NCBI RefSeq assembly: GCF_000504285.1
Contig: NZ_KI632511.1
Coordinates: forward strand, 4,585,372 to 4,649,371
DNA from: Actinospica robiniae DSM 44927
Lineage (GTDB): Bacteria > Actinomycetota > Actinomycetes > Streptomycetales > Catenulisporaceae
DNA: 64,000 nt
Direction: 5' to 3'
Both the position numbers and the translations under genes were made by a program. Numbering within the stretch: position 1 is the first letter of the stretch; each line of letters opens with the position of its first letter. A model generated the notes under the pieces. That model was not told the DNA's origin. It saw only the letters and a program-made list of their open reading frames with translations, and ran no database searches. Below, piece after piece: positions 33,385 through 41,712 of the stretch.

Positions 33385-34215
33385 CTACGGCGCCGGTTTG
33401 CGCCCCACCGCGACGTACCCGGAGTAGCGGGCCACGTCCGCGCCGAGCGGGTCGGGCCGGTCGTCGGCCGGATCGGGGCGCCAGTGGATGATGTCCACCA
33501 GGCCCGGCTCGGCCAGTTCGTACCCGGTGAACAGCTCGGCCACCTCGGTCTTGCTGCGGAAGGTGAGCCGGTGGCTGGCGCGGGTGTAGAGCTGGGAGGC
33601 GCCGCGGGCGTTCTCCGGCTGGTAGTCGGCGGTGCCGTGGCTGACGGCGAGGTACGAGCCCTGAGCCGTGACGTCGCGGTACGCGCGGACCAGGCCGGGG
33701 GCGTCGTCCTCGGCCGAGACGAAGTGCAGCACGGCCAACATGATCACGCCGACCGGGCGGCTCAGGTCAAGGAAGTCGGGCACCACGGAGTGCTTCATCA
33801 CGGTGTCCACGTCGCGCAGGTCCGCGTGCACGACGGTGGCGTTGGGCACGTCCTGGAGCAGCACGATGCTGTGCGCGATGGCGACCGGGTCCACGTCCAC
33901 GTAGACGGTCCGCGCCTGCGGGTTGAGCGCGAGGGCGATGTCGTGGGTGTTGCCGCCGGTGGGTATGCCGGAGCCGAGGTCGAGGAACTGGTCCACGCCC
34001 ATGCTGCTGAGGTAGCCGACGGCGCGGTGCAGGAAGGCCCGGTTGGCCCGGGCGATCTGCGGCATGTCGGGCCAGTTGCGCAGGTTCTCCTCGGCCAGGG
34101 TGCGGTCCGCGGCGAAGTTGTAGGAGCCGCCGAGGTAGAAGTCGTACATGCGGGCGGCGGAGGGCCGTTCGATGTCCACCTCGTCGGGTACCCAGGCGGG
34201 ACGGTGGTTCGACAC
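33385..34215 (-). CDS. SAM-dependent methyltransferase, DUF574 family
   Basis: The 276-aa protein belongs to an actinomycete-expanded SAM methyltransferase family (DUF574). Typical marks are IERPSAARMYDFYLGGSYNF, FLDLGSGIPTGGNTHDIA (the SAM-binding glycine loop), VYVDVDPVA and VLHFVSAEDD. The GTG at 34215 is chosen because AGGAGG lies 6 nt upstream; 28 codons further are open but non-conserved. These genes are numerous in streptomycete-like genomes and often lie beside regulators; substrates are mostly unknown. A large inverted repeat lies just upstream. Confidence 0.88.
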   Translation of the reverse strand: MSNHRPAWVPDEVDIERPSAARMYDFYLGGSYNFAADRTLAEENLRNWPDMPQIARANRAFLHRAVGYLSSMGVDQFLDLGSGIPTGGNTHDIALALNPQARTVYVDVDPVAIAHSIVLLQDVPNATVVHADLRDVDTVMKHSVVPDFLDLSRPVGVIMLAVLHFVSAEDDAPGLVRAYRDVTAQGSYLAVSHGTADYQPENARGASQLYTRASHRLTFRSKTEVAELFTGYELAEPGLVDIIHWRPDPADDRPDPLGADVARYSGYVAVGRKPAP

Positions 34216-34284
34216 AGCGGCCTCCTGCGTTCTCACCGGCCCGTCTCGATGCGCCGGGCCCGACGGGTTGTCACTTGATGCGAT

Positions 34285-34363
34285 CGTACCCTTCCGCACG
34301 GTCGCTCGACGAGGGGTGGGCGGACCCGCTTCAGGGCGAGCGGAGGGCGTGCGGAAGGGTACG
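34285..34363. repeat. 16-bp perfect inverted repeat between two minus-strand genes
   Basis: CGTACCCTTCCGCACG (34285-34300) is exactly complementary to 34348-34363, with a 47-nt interior that can pair further (GCTCG/CGAGC). It lies 32 bp after the stop of the membrane-protein gene and about 70 bp before the methyltransferase start. It may be a terminator or a regulator-binding site. Confidence 0.7.
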
Positions 34364-34395
34364 GCTGCGGCGCGGGCCGCGCGGGTGACGGCCGA

Positions 34396-35043
34396 TCAGG
34401 CGGCCGGCCAGCCGCCCTGCTGCGGCGGCTGCTGGTAGGGCTGCTGCGGCGGCTGCGGCTGCGCGGGCTGGCCGTACTGCGGTGCGTACTGCTGCGGCGG
34501 GTAAGGCTGCTGCGGGTATTGCTGGGGCGGGTACGGCTGCTGAGGCTGCTGATACTGCGGCTGCTGGTACTGCGGCTGGGCGGGCCGGGCCTGCGGCGGC
34601 ACCGCGCCGTACGGCTGCTGCGGCGGGTAGGGCTGCTGCGCGGCGTTGAACTGGGGCGGGTACGGGGTGTTGCCCGGAGGGAAGGGACCGGCGCCGGCCA
34701 CGGCCGCCGGGCCGGTCGCCGTGGCGCCGCGCCGCTGCCGGATCCGGATCTCGCTGGCCAGCCAGAACCCGCTGCCGGCGATCATCAGCGGGCCGACCAC
34801 GAACATGATGACGGCTTCGCGGTGGTTGGAGGACTCCTGGTCGGACAGGCTCCGGTTGCTCGTCTCGCCGTGGTCGGTGACCTCGCAAGTGTCGCCCTGC
34901 TGCATGGTCTGGCCGCCGCAGTCGGCCGGGTTGGCCCAGGTGGCCTTGGCGATGAGGATGAGCGCGGCGCCGAAAACGATGCCCAGCACCGAGTAGATCA
35001 GGCTCTTGGTGGTGCCGGAGCGTATGGTGGATCTGCTAGCCAT
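34396..35043 (-). CDS. Two-helix membrane protein with Pro/Gln/Tyr-rich C-terminal tail
   Basis: This 215-aa protein has two transmembrane segments (SLIYSVLGIVFGAALILIA and VIMFVVGPLMIAGSGFWLA) separated by a hydrophilic loop with two Cys (NPADCGGQTMQQGDTCEVTD, in part). The last about 95 residues are repeats of YPPQQPY-like and PQYQQPQ-like units, a low-complexity cytoplasmic or extracytoplasmic tail. The ATG at 35043 has CGGAG about 12 nt upstream. Similar tails occur in actinobacterial membrane and signalling proteins that cluster proteins at the cell pole or membrane, but no specific function is known here. Confidence 0.78.
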   Translation of the reverse strand: MASRSTIRSGTTKSLIYSVLGIVFGAALILIAKATWANPADCGGQTMQQGDTCEVTDHGETSNRSLSDQESSNHREAVIMFVVGPLMIAGSGFWLASEIRIRQRRGATATGPAAVAGAGPFPPGNTPYPPQFNAAQQPYPPQQPYGAVPPQARPAQPQYQQPQYQQPQQPYPPQQYPQQPYPPQQYAPQYGQPAQPQPPQQPYQQPPQQGGWPAA

Positions 35044-35197
35044 AACGGGTCGGTCTCCGAGCGGTCGAAAGGACAGGATGCGCAGGCCGCTCCCGACGCC
35101 CCGTCCGCGGCTCCGCCGACCCGGACTCAGCCGGGACTGGCGGGCATGGTACCGCGGGCCGGACTCGCAGTGCACTTATGTTCAATAGTCTGAGACG

Positions 35198-35899
35198 TCA
35201 CCAGTCGAAGTCCAGGCCCTGCGCGTCGGCCGGGGTGGCGCTCAGCCCGCTCGGGCTGCTGTAGCCGCTGATGGTCATGCCGATGTTCGAAGGCGCCGAG
35301 CCGACCGGGACCTGGCCCGCGGCGATGTCCTTGACCTGCACCGTCGAGGTCTCGGAGAAGTAGGCCTCGCCGTTGCCGGAGACCCCGCCGAAGTCGCCGT
35401 TGACGGTCTCGATCGACCCGTCCGAGTTGAGCGCGGTGACGAGGCCGACGTGGTCGGCGAAGGTGCCGTGGGTCTTGCCGGATGGCACGACCACGTCGTA
35501 GACGACCGCGTCGCCCACCCGCGGGCGGTAGGACGGGTCGGTGTGCAGGGTGCCGTGGTCGACTCCGTAGTTGTAGAAGCTCACCGCGCCCGCGTCGAGG
35601 TTGCCGGTGCCGGTGATGGTGGAGCCGGAGGCGTTCTGCCAGATCCACTTGGCGAAGTCCGCACACCAGTACTCGGCCGTGCCCTGGTTCCCGGTGCAGC
35701 TCGTGCCGAACGCCGAACCGCCGAGCGAGTTGGGCGCCGGGTTGACCTGCGAGCACGTGCCGGCGCCCTTGCCCGCGTTCGCCAGCGCCAGCGCGGCGAC
35801 GTCGCCGGAGTCGGTCGCCCACGCTGCCGCCGGCGTCAGCACCGCGATACCCGCGGCAAGCAGGGCGGCGGCCGGAAGAGTACAGACATGACGGTACAT
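35198..35899 (-). CDS. Secreted CHAP-domain hydrolase (peptidoglycan amidase/endopeptidase type)
   Basis: The 233-aa protein has a signal peptide (PAAALLAAGIAVLTPAAAWA, residues 9-28), so it is exported. The CHAP-type cysteine-histidine pair is Cys79 (AEYWCADFAKW) and His150 (TFADHVGLV). CHAP enzymes cut peptidoglycan cross-bridges or amide bonds. The start at 35899 (MYRHVC) is most compatible with the signal peptide; 26 more codons are open. It lies 82 bp after the ABC ATPase gene on the same strand and may be co-transcribed with the importer, giving a cut-and-import pair; that is inference. Confidence 0.82.
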   Translation of the reverse strand: MYRHVCTLPAAALLAAGIAVLTPAAAWATDSGDVAALALANAGKGAGTCSQVNPAPNSLGGSAFGTSCTGNQGTAEYWCADFAKWIWQNASGSTITGTGNLDAGAVSFYNYGVDHGTLHTDPSYRPRVGDAVVYDVVVPSGKTHGTFADHVGLVTALNSDGSIETVNGDFGGVSGNGEAYFSETSTVQVKDIAAGQVPVGSAPSNIGMTISGYSSPSGLSATPADAQGLDFDW

Positions 35900-35981
35900 A
35901 CCGGGGATTATCCGTCCTTTCGCCGACGGAGCGGCGCCGTGCGCGGGCGTTTCGCCGACATTCGCCGGCGTACTCACCCCG

Positions 35982-37649
35982 TCAGGCCGCCGCCCCGAGC
36001 GCGGGCAGCTCCGGCACCGCGGCGAGCAGGGCCCGGGTATACGGGTCCTGCGCTCGCGCGAGCTCGGCCGCGGGCAGGATCTCGACCACCCGTCCGGCCT
36101 CCATCACCGCGATCCGGTCACTCACCTGGCGCACCACGGCCAGGTCGTGCGCGATGAACACCAGGGTGAGCTCGAACTCGTCGCGCAGCTCCCGCAGCAG
36201 CCTGACCACCTGCGCCTGGGTGGTCACGTCGAGCGCGGAGACCGGCTCGTCGCACACCACCAGCCGCGGCCGCAGGATCAGGGCCCTGGCGATCGCGGCG
36301 CGCTGCCGCTGCCCGCCGGAGAGCTGGTGCGGATAACGGTGGTAGAGCCCGCGGTCGAGGCCGACCCGCTCGAGGATCTCGCCGACCGACGCGGTCAGCC
36401 GCTCGCGGTCCTTCTCCCCCTGCACCCGCAGCGGCTCCGCGATCGACTCGCCGACGCTGCGCCGGGGGTTGAGCGAGGAGGCCGGGTCCTGGAAGATCAG
36501 CTGCATCTCGCGGCGGTGCTGACGCAGGGCCCTGCCGCGCCAGGAGTCGAGCGGGCGGCCGTCGAACTCGATCGTGCCCGCGGTCGGCTGCTGCAGCCGG
36601 ACGAGCGAGCGGCCGAGCGTGGTCTTGCCGCTGCCGCTCTCCCCCACGATGCCGAGCGACTCGCCCTCGCGCAGCTCCAGGTCGACGCCCGCCACCGCGC
36701 GGGTCTGCGCCGCCCCGCGCTTGGCCGGGAAGGTCACCTCCAGCCCGCGCACGCGCACCAGCGGCCGCCGGGCCGCGTCGGCCGGCTCGCGCTGCGGCAG
36801 TTCGGCGTCCAGCCGGGGGATCGCGGCGAGCAGCGCCTGCGTGTACGGGTGCTGCGGCGTGGTCAGGACCTCGCCGACCGGCCCGCGTTCGACCTGCTCG
36901 CCGGACTTGAGCACGAGCACCTCGTCCACGTTGCCGGCCACCACGGCCAGGTCGTGGCTGATCAGGATCATGCTCATGCCGGTCTCGCGGCGCAGCTCGG
37001 AGAGCAGTTCGAGGATCTGCGCCTGCACTGTGGCGTCGAGCGCGGTGGTCGGCTCGTCGGCCACCAGCACGCGCGGCTCGAGTGCGATCGCCATGGCGAT
37101 CAGGGCCCGCTGCCGCATGCCGCCGGAGAACTCGTGCGGGTACGCGCGGTACTTGCCCGCCGCGTCGATGCCCACCTTCTCCAGCGCCTCGGCCGCCCGC
37201 GCCGCGGCCTGCTTGCGGCCCTCGCCGAAGTGCAGCCGGCGCACCGTCGCGATCTGCTCGCCGACCCGGCGGTACGGGTCGAGGCTGGTCAGCGGCTCCT
37301 GGAAGATCATGGCCAGTTCGCGGCCGCGGATCCGGCGCAGCGTGCGCTCGTCCGCGGAGTTCACCTCGATCTCGTCCTCGACCTCGCCCCCGGCCGAACG
37401 GGGACGCACCAGGATCCGGCCGCCGACCCGCGCCGCCGTGCCGCGGTGCAGACCGAGCAGAGCCAGCGCCGCGGCCGACTTGCCCGAGCCGGATTCGCCG
37501 ACCAGACCGAGCGCCTGACCCTGGGCCAGCTCGAAGCTGAGGCCGGCCAGGGCGGTCGCCTCGGGTCGGCCGGGGCCGCCGGGGAAGGCCACCCGCAGGT
37601 CCTCGACCCGAAGCGGCGCCGTCCCGGAGGTGTGCGGGTTCTGCGTCAT
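35982..37649 (-). CDS. Fused dual ATP-binding protein of a dipeptide-type ABC importer
   Basis: The 555-aa protein contains two complete ABC ATPases, equivalent to DppD and DppF joined in one chain. The first half has [18 protein letters not shown] and [12 protein letters not shown]; the second has [18 protein letters not shown] and [11 protein letters not shown]. The Cys-rich extensions seen in the unfused ATPases of the first importer are missing. It starts at the ATG at 37649, overlapping the permease stop as ATGA. It energises the two permeases encoded upstream on this strand. The frame is open 343 codons further 5', but those are a permease shadow. Confidence 0.92.
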   Translation of the reverse strand: MTQNPHTSGTAPLRVEDLRVAFPGGPGRPEATALAGLSFELAQGQALGLVGESGSGKSAAALALLGLHRGTAARVGGRILVRPRSAGGEVEDEIEVNSADERTLRRIRGRELAMIFQEPLTSLDPYRRVGEQIATVRRLHFGEGRKQAAARAAEALEKVGIDAAGKYRAYPHEFSGGMRQRALIAMAIALEPRVLVADEPTTALDATVQAQILELLSELRRETGMSMILISHDLAVVAGNVDEVLVLKSGEQVERGPVGEVLTTPQHPYTQALLAAIPRLDAELPQREPADAARRPLVRVRGLEVTFPAKRGAAQTRAVAGVDLELREGESLGIVGESGSGKTTLGRSLVRLQQPTAGTIEFDGRPLDSWRGRALRQHRREMQLIFQDPASSLNPRRSVGESIAEPLRVQGEKDRERLTASVGEILERVGLDRGLYHRYPHQLSGGQRQRAAIARALILRPRLVVCDEPVSALDVTTQAQVVRLLRELRDEFELTLVFIAHDLAVVRQVSDRIAVMEAGRVVEILPAAELARAQDPYTRALLAAVPELPALGAAA

Positions 37650-38635
37650 GCCAGCCTCACTCGGGGGTCGAGCACCGCGTAGAGCACGTCGGCGACGGCG
37701 TTCGCGGCGATGATCAGGGTCGCGGCCAGCAACGTGATCCCGGTGACCACGGGCAGGTCCACGTTGGTCGCCGAGTCCACCATGAGCTTGCCCAGGCCCG
37801 GCAGGCCGAACAGGGACTCGGTGAACACGGCGCCGGCCAGCACCCCGCCGATGTCCACGGCGGCCATGGTGGCGAGCGTGGGCAGCGCGCCGCGCACCGC
37901 GTGCCGTAGCACCACCCGGCGCTCGCTGTAGCCGTACGCGCGCAGGGTCCTGATATGGTCCTGGCCGAGCGACTCGAGCACCCCGGCCCGGGTCAGCCGG
38001 AGGTAGCCGCCGGCCGTGACCAGCGCGATGGCGAGCCAGGGCAGCAGCAGGTTCTGGAACCACTGCCCCGGGTTCTGGGTGAGCGGCACGTACGTCGGGA
38101 ACGGCAGCACCTGGAACCAGACGCAGAACACGAGCAGCAGCAGCAGGGCCAGCACGAACAGCGGCGTGGCGCTGAAGGTCATCGCCACGGTCGTGGTCAC
38201 CCGGTCGCGCAGGCCGTTCGGGCGCAGCGCCGCGAACAGGCCGAAGCCGATGCCGACAGCGAGCCAGATCACCGAGGCGCCGACGGCCAGCGAGAGGTCC
38301 ACCGGCAGGCGGTCCAGCAGCATCTGGGTGACCGGCTCGTTGCTCTGGAACGAGAAGCCGAGACAGGGCGCGGAGCACCAGGTGGTGCCCACCCCGTTGT
38401 CGTAGCGGTGCCCGACGAACAGGGAGCTGATGAAGGTCCAGAACTGCGCGACGATCGAGCGGTCCAGCCCCATCGAGTGGCGCACCTGGGCGAGTTCGCC
38501 CGCGTCGCAGCGCTTGCCGCAGGCGAGCACGGCCGGGTCGCCCGGCATCAGGTAGAAGAGCCCGTAGACGAGGGCGGAGAGCACGAGCAGCACCGCGAGC
38601 GCCGAGAGCAGGCGGCGGAACAGGAAGACGATCAC
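37646..38635 (-). CDS. ABC transporter permease, DppB type (second importer)
   Basis: The 329-aa permease starts with FLFRRLLSALAVLLVLSALV and YLMPGDPAV, the DppB opening. An unusually long periplasmic loop (about 35-115) has four Cys (CGKRC and TTWCSAPC), which could form disulfides. The EAA loop is RTLRAYGYSERRVVLRHAV. The GTG at 38635 overlaps the stop of the DppC-type gene as GTGA, and its own stop overlaps the ATPase start as ATGA. Gene order is binding protein, DppC, DppB, fused ATPase, different from the first importer. Confidence 0.9.
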   Translation of the reverse strand: MIVFLFRRLLSALAVLLVLSALVYGLFYLMPGDPAVLACGKRCDAGELAQVRHSMGLDRSIVAQFWTFISSLFVGHRYDNGVGTTWCSAPCLGFSFQSNEPVTQMLLDRLPVDLSLAVGASVIWLAVGIGFGLFAALRPNGLRDRVTTTVAMTFSATPLFVLALLLLLVFCVWFQVLPFPTYVPLTQNPGQWFQNLLLPWLAIALVTAGGYLRLTRAGVLESLGQDHIRTLRAYGYSERRVVLRHAVRGALPTLATMAAVDIGGVLAGAVFTESLFGLPGLGKLMVDSATNVDLPVVTGITLLAATLIIAANAVADVLYAVLDPRVRLA

Positions 38636-39582
38636 CGCGTCTCGCTCCTCGGGTCGGCCGCCCTGCGTACCGCTTCACCCAGACCGGTGAAGATCAGCAC
38701 GCACAGCAGCAGGGTCACGGCCGGCACAAGCACGTAGGTCGGGTCGGCCTGGAACCAGTCGGCGGCGCTCGAGAGCATCTGCCCCCAGCTCGGTGTGGGC
38801 GGCTGCACGCCCAGGCCGAGGAAGGAGAGGCCCGCCTCGGCCACCATGTTCCCCGGCAGCGCCAGCGCCGTGTAGGTGGCCACCGGCGCGGCCAGGCCGG
38901 GCAGGATCTCGCGCAGGGCGATCCGCCAGGTGCTCGCGCCGTAGAGCCGGGCGGCCGAGACGAAGTCGCGCTCGCGCAGCACCAGCGTCTCGGCACGCAC
39001 GATCCGGGCGGTGGCCGCCCAGCCGAGGCCGGCCAGGATCAGGCACAGCAGCAGCGGCCGCGAGAAGGTCTGCGGCACCACCGCCAGCAGGGCGATCGCG
39101 AAGAAGAGGTAGGGCAGGGCCAGGGCCAGGTCGGTGAACCGGCTCAGCACCCCGTCGATCCACCGGTTGCCCAGTCCCGCGGCCAGCCCGATGAGCAGGC
39201 CCAGCAGCAGCTGTCCGAGCGTGGCCCCGGCCGCCACCATGAGCGAGATCCGGGCGCCGTAGAGCAGCCGGGCGAACACGTCGCGCCCGGTGGCCGGCTC
39301 CACCCCGAGCCAGTGCGAGGAGCTGATCCCGCCGAAGGAGCCGAGCGGGCTGCCGCCGGCGGCCGAGTTCAGCAGGGTGTCGTGGTAGGTGTTCGGATCC
39401 TGACCTTCGAGCCCGGAGAGCACCGGGGCCAGGATCGCGGCCAGGACGAGCAGGAGGACGAGCACGAGCGCGGTCTTGCCGCCCGGCCTGGCCCACAGGC
39501 GGGCCAGGAGCACGGGCGGCTTGACCGTCTCGTCCGCCGACGGAGCCGGGGCGTCCGTCGGCGCGGCGATCAGGCTGGACAT
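38632..39582 (-). CDS. ABC transporter permease, DppC type (second importer)
   Basis: This 316-aa inner-membrane permease has an N-terminal cytoplasmic stretch, a first helix (TALVLVLLLVLAAILAPVLS), a periplasmic loop ending in SSHWLGVEPATGRDVFARLL, and the EAA loop FVSAARLYGASTWRIALRE. About six helices are predicted by eye. The start at 39582 is 30 bp after the binding-protein stop, so the genes form one operon. The next gene overlaps by 4 nt. Confidence 0.9.
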   Translation of the reverse strand: MSSLIAAPTDAPAPSADETVKPPVLLARLWARPGGKTALVLVLLLVLAAILAPVLSGLEGQDPNTYHDTLLNSAAGGSPLGSFGGISSSHWLGVEPATGRDVFARLLYGARISLMVAAGATLGQLLLGLLIGLAAGLGNRWIDGVLSRFTDLALALPYLFFAIALLAVVPQTFSRPLLLCLILAGLGWAATARIVRAETLVLRERDFVSAARLYGASTWRIALREILPGLAAPVATYTALALPGNMVAEAGLSFLGLGVQPPTPSWGQMLSSAADWFQADPTYVLVPAVTLLLCVLIFTGLGEAVRRAADPRSETR

Positions 39583-39612
39583 TCGCGTTCTACTTCTCTG
39601 CCGCTGCGGCGG

Positions 39613-41307
39613 CTACTTGACCGAGACCGAGGAGATGTCGTACCAGCCGCGCCACTGGTCCACGTACGTGTTCTTCACCGCGGTGCCGTGCAGCACGACG
39701 TCGTTCGCGGTGTAGAGCGGCACGGTCAGCGCGAGCTTGCCGATCTGGGCGTCGAGGTCGCCCCAGGCCTGCTGCGCCTTGGTGTAGTCGGTGATCTGGT
39801 TGATCTGGTCGATCTGCGCCTCGACCGCCTTGTCGTCGTACTGGGCGAGGTTGAAGTTGCCGCCGCCCTGCACGATGTCCCGGCCGTCGAAGATCGGGGT
39901 GAGGAACGGCGCGCCGCTCGGCCAGTCCGCGCCCCAGCTGAACAGGCTCAGCGCCGGCTCGGTGGTCGTGTTGGTCACGACGCTCTGGTAGTTCGAGTCG
40001 TCGATCGGGTCCAGCTTCAGGGTGATCCCGGCCTTGGCGTACGCCTGCTGCAGCGCGGCCGCGTCCTGCGGGTCGTTGTTGTCGTACGCCAGCTGGACGG
40101 TCAGCCCGTTCGGGTAGCCGGCCTGGGCCAGCAGCTGCTTGGCCTTGGCCGGGTCGCCGGTGGCACCGGCCGGGAAGTAGTCGTACGGGTGGTACGCGGC
40201 GCCGATGCTCGGCGGGGTGAACGTGGTCAGCGCGGTGGCCAGCTGGCTGCCGCCCTGGGCGTTGACCAGCGCGGTGCGGTCCACGGCGTAGGAGAAGGCC
40301 TCGCGCACCGACTGGTTGTCGAACGGCGCCTTCTTGGTGTTGAACGCGAGGTAGGTCGTGTCCGGGAAGTTGCCGCTGGTCAGCCGGGACTTGAGGGCCG
40401 GCTGCGCGGAGGACCTGGCCAGGGTGGCGGCGTCCACGTCGGTGTCGGTGGTGATCGCGTCGGCGTCCTGGCCGACCGAGGCGGCGAGCCGCTGGTCGAT
40501 CACCGTGGACGAGAGCCCGAGGCTGATGTCGATGGTGTCGGGGCAGGCCAGCCGCTGGGTGTCGGTGGTCTTGCTCCAGTAGGTGTTGCGGGTCAGGACC
40601 AGGTTCTTGCCCTTGTTGAAGGTCTTGATGGTGTACGGGCCGGAGGAGACCGGGGCGGCGTTGTAGTTCTTGCCGGTGTCCGAGGCCTTGGGCACCGGGG
40701 CGAACTGGGTCTCCGCGGCCAGGTACGGGAAGTCGCCCTCGGACTTGCGCAGGTGGAAGACGATGGTGTTCGTGTCCGGGGTGGCGATCGAGGCCAGGTC
40801 CGGGTTCGAGCCGTACGGGCCCTGGTAGGCCGAGCCGCCGATCAGCCAGTCGCGCAGGTAGGGCGGGCTGCCGGCGAGCTGCGAGGAGAAGGAGCGCTCG
40901 ATGCCGTACTTGATGTCGGCCGTGGTGATCGGCTGCCCGTTCGCGTACTTCAGCCCGGATTTCAGGTGGTAGGTCCAGACGGTCGCGTTGTCGCTGGACT
41001 CGCCGGTGTCGGTGGCGAGGTCCGGCACCACGGTCCGGCCGTTGTCGCCGGCCACCGAGTCGCGGGTGGTCAGGGTGCGGAAGAGCAGGCGCGGGATGGC
41101 GCCGCCGCCGGAGGTGTAGAGCTCGGCCGGGTCCAGGCCGGTGTCCTCGGTGGCCTGGTCGAGCACCTGGAGGGTGCCGCCGGCGCAGGTGGCCGCGTCG
41201 AAAGCGGCGGCGGAGGCGGTGGAGCTCGAACTGCCGCAGGCGGCGGCGAGCGAACCGATCAACGCGGCGATTCCGGTGAAAGCGGCGAGCCGTATTCGTC
41301 GGGACAC
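39613..41307 (-). CDS. Dipeptide/oligopeptide-type ABC substrate-binding lipoprotein (second importer)
   Basis: A 564-aa family 5 solute-binding protein with a lipoprotein signal peptide ending LAAAC (Cys24). Family segments are PDLATDTGESSDNATVWTYHL (in part), VREAFSYAVDRTALV and KAKQLLAQAGYPNG. It starts the operon of permeases and fused ATPase that follows at lower coordinates. Its mRNA has a long leader of about 297 nt that begins with a 28-codon ORF and contains a 9-bp hairpin. The substrate is unknown. The nearby secreted GH3 enzyme suggests sugars, and the CHAP enzyme suggests peptides. Confidence 0.9.
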   Translation of the reverse strand: MSRRIRLAAFTGIAALIGSLAAACGSSSSTASAAAFDAATCAGGTLQVLDQATEDTGLDPAELYTSGGGAIPRLLFRTLTTRDSVAGDNGRTVVPDLATDTGESSDNATVWTYHLKSGLKYANGQPITTADIKYGIERSFSSQLAGSPPYLRDWLIGGSAYQGPYGSNPDLASIATPDTNTIVFHLRKSEGDFPYLAAETQFAPVPKASDTGKNYNAAPVSSGPYTIKTFNKGKNLVLTRNTYWSKTTDTQRLACPDTIDISLGLSSTVIDQRLAASVGQDADAITTDTDVDAATLARSSAQPALKSRLTSGNFPDTTYLAFNTKKAPFDNQSVREAFSYAVDRTALVNAQGGSQLATALTTFTPPSIGAAYHPYDYFPAGATGDPAKAKQLLAQAGYPNGLTVQLAYDNNDPQDAAALQQAYAKAGITLKLDPIDDSNYQSVVTNTTTEPALSLFSWGADWPSGAPFLTPIFDGRDIVQGGGNFNLAQYDDKAVEAQIDQINQITDYTKAQQAWGDLDAQIGKLALTVPLYTANDVVLHGTAVKNTYVDQWRGWYDISSVSVK

Positions 41308-41470
41308 GAGGAATCCTTCTCTTTGCGAAAGGCGAAGTGATTCCGGGCAGGGCGAAGCCGAGCCCGGTGGTGATAAGCACGGTGGAGACGCGCGAACGAA
41401 CGCGCGGAAAGCCGGTGAAAACGCCGCGGAAGACCACGAGAGCGGGTCTGCGGCGACTCGACGCCGGGGG

Positions 41471-41494
41471 CGGGACGGCCGGAAAGCCGTCCCG
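41471..41494 (-). other. Leader hairpin of the second importer
   Basis: CGGGACGGC (41471-41479) and GCCGTCCCG (41486-41494) form a perfect 9-bp stem with a 6-nt loop. It lies 24 nt after the stop of the leader ORF and 164 nt before the binding-protein gene. No U-tract follows, so it may be a Rho-type or translational control element. Confidence 0.5.
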
Positions 41495-41517
41495 TCTGCG
41501 GCGGAGCTAGCGGGACA

Positions 41518-41604
41518 TCAACACAGGATGTCGGCGACGCTGTGCGCGCTCATACCGATCAGAACGACCTCATGGGTCGTCGGTCGGGGCGCGCTCAGGT
41601 TCAT
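41518..41604 (-). CDS. Leaderless leader peptide (28 aa) upstream of the second importer
   Basis: The ORF begins MNLSAPRPTTHEVVLIG and ends ADILC followed by TGA. Its ATG lies exactly 7 nt after a TAGAAT -10 box, so transcription is predicted to start at the ATG itself. The last sense codon is TGT, an uncommon Cys codon at this GC content. No hydrophobic signal or enzyme motif is present. Short regulatory peptides ahead of ABC importer genes are known in actinomycetes, but this sequence is not one I recognise. Confidence 0.55.
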   Translation of the reverse strand: MNLSAPRPTTHEVVLIGMSAHSVADILC

Positions 41605-41611
41605 GGTGGTG

Positions 41612-41641
41612 ATTCTAAGAGCGGGCTGAGTACAGGGTCAA
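41612..41641 (-). promoter_or_regulatory. Promoter of the second importer operon
   Basis: On the minus strand TTGACC (complement of 41636-41641), an 18-nt spacer and TAGAAT (complement of 41612-41617) match the vegetative consensus at five of six positions in each box. The start point would be at the ATG of the leader peptide (41604). Confidence 0.75.
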
Positions 41642-41712
41642 ACCCCGCCCCCGCTCACTACATCACGGTTTCATCACTCCTTTCTCGAATTCGTTCACCG
41701 AGGCGTCGCGGA

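Noticed and set aside
30209-33427. A very long open frame (over 1000 codons) on the + strand opposite the tricorn gene
   Set aside because: Its product is a low-complexity Arg/Gly/His/Val-rich string with no family features. It arises from the codon bias of the real minus-strand gene.
41619-41656. GAGCGGG/CCCGCTC hairpin as a terminator for the GH3 gene
   Set aside because: Loop of 24 nt and a short stem; the region is better explained as the promoter of the importer operon.
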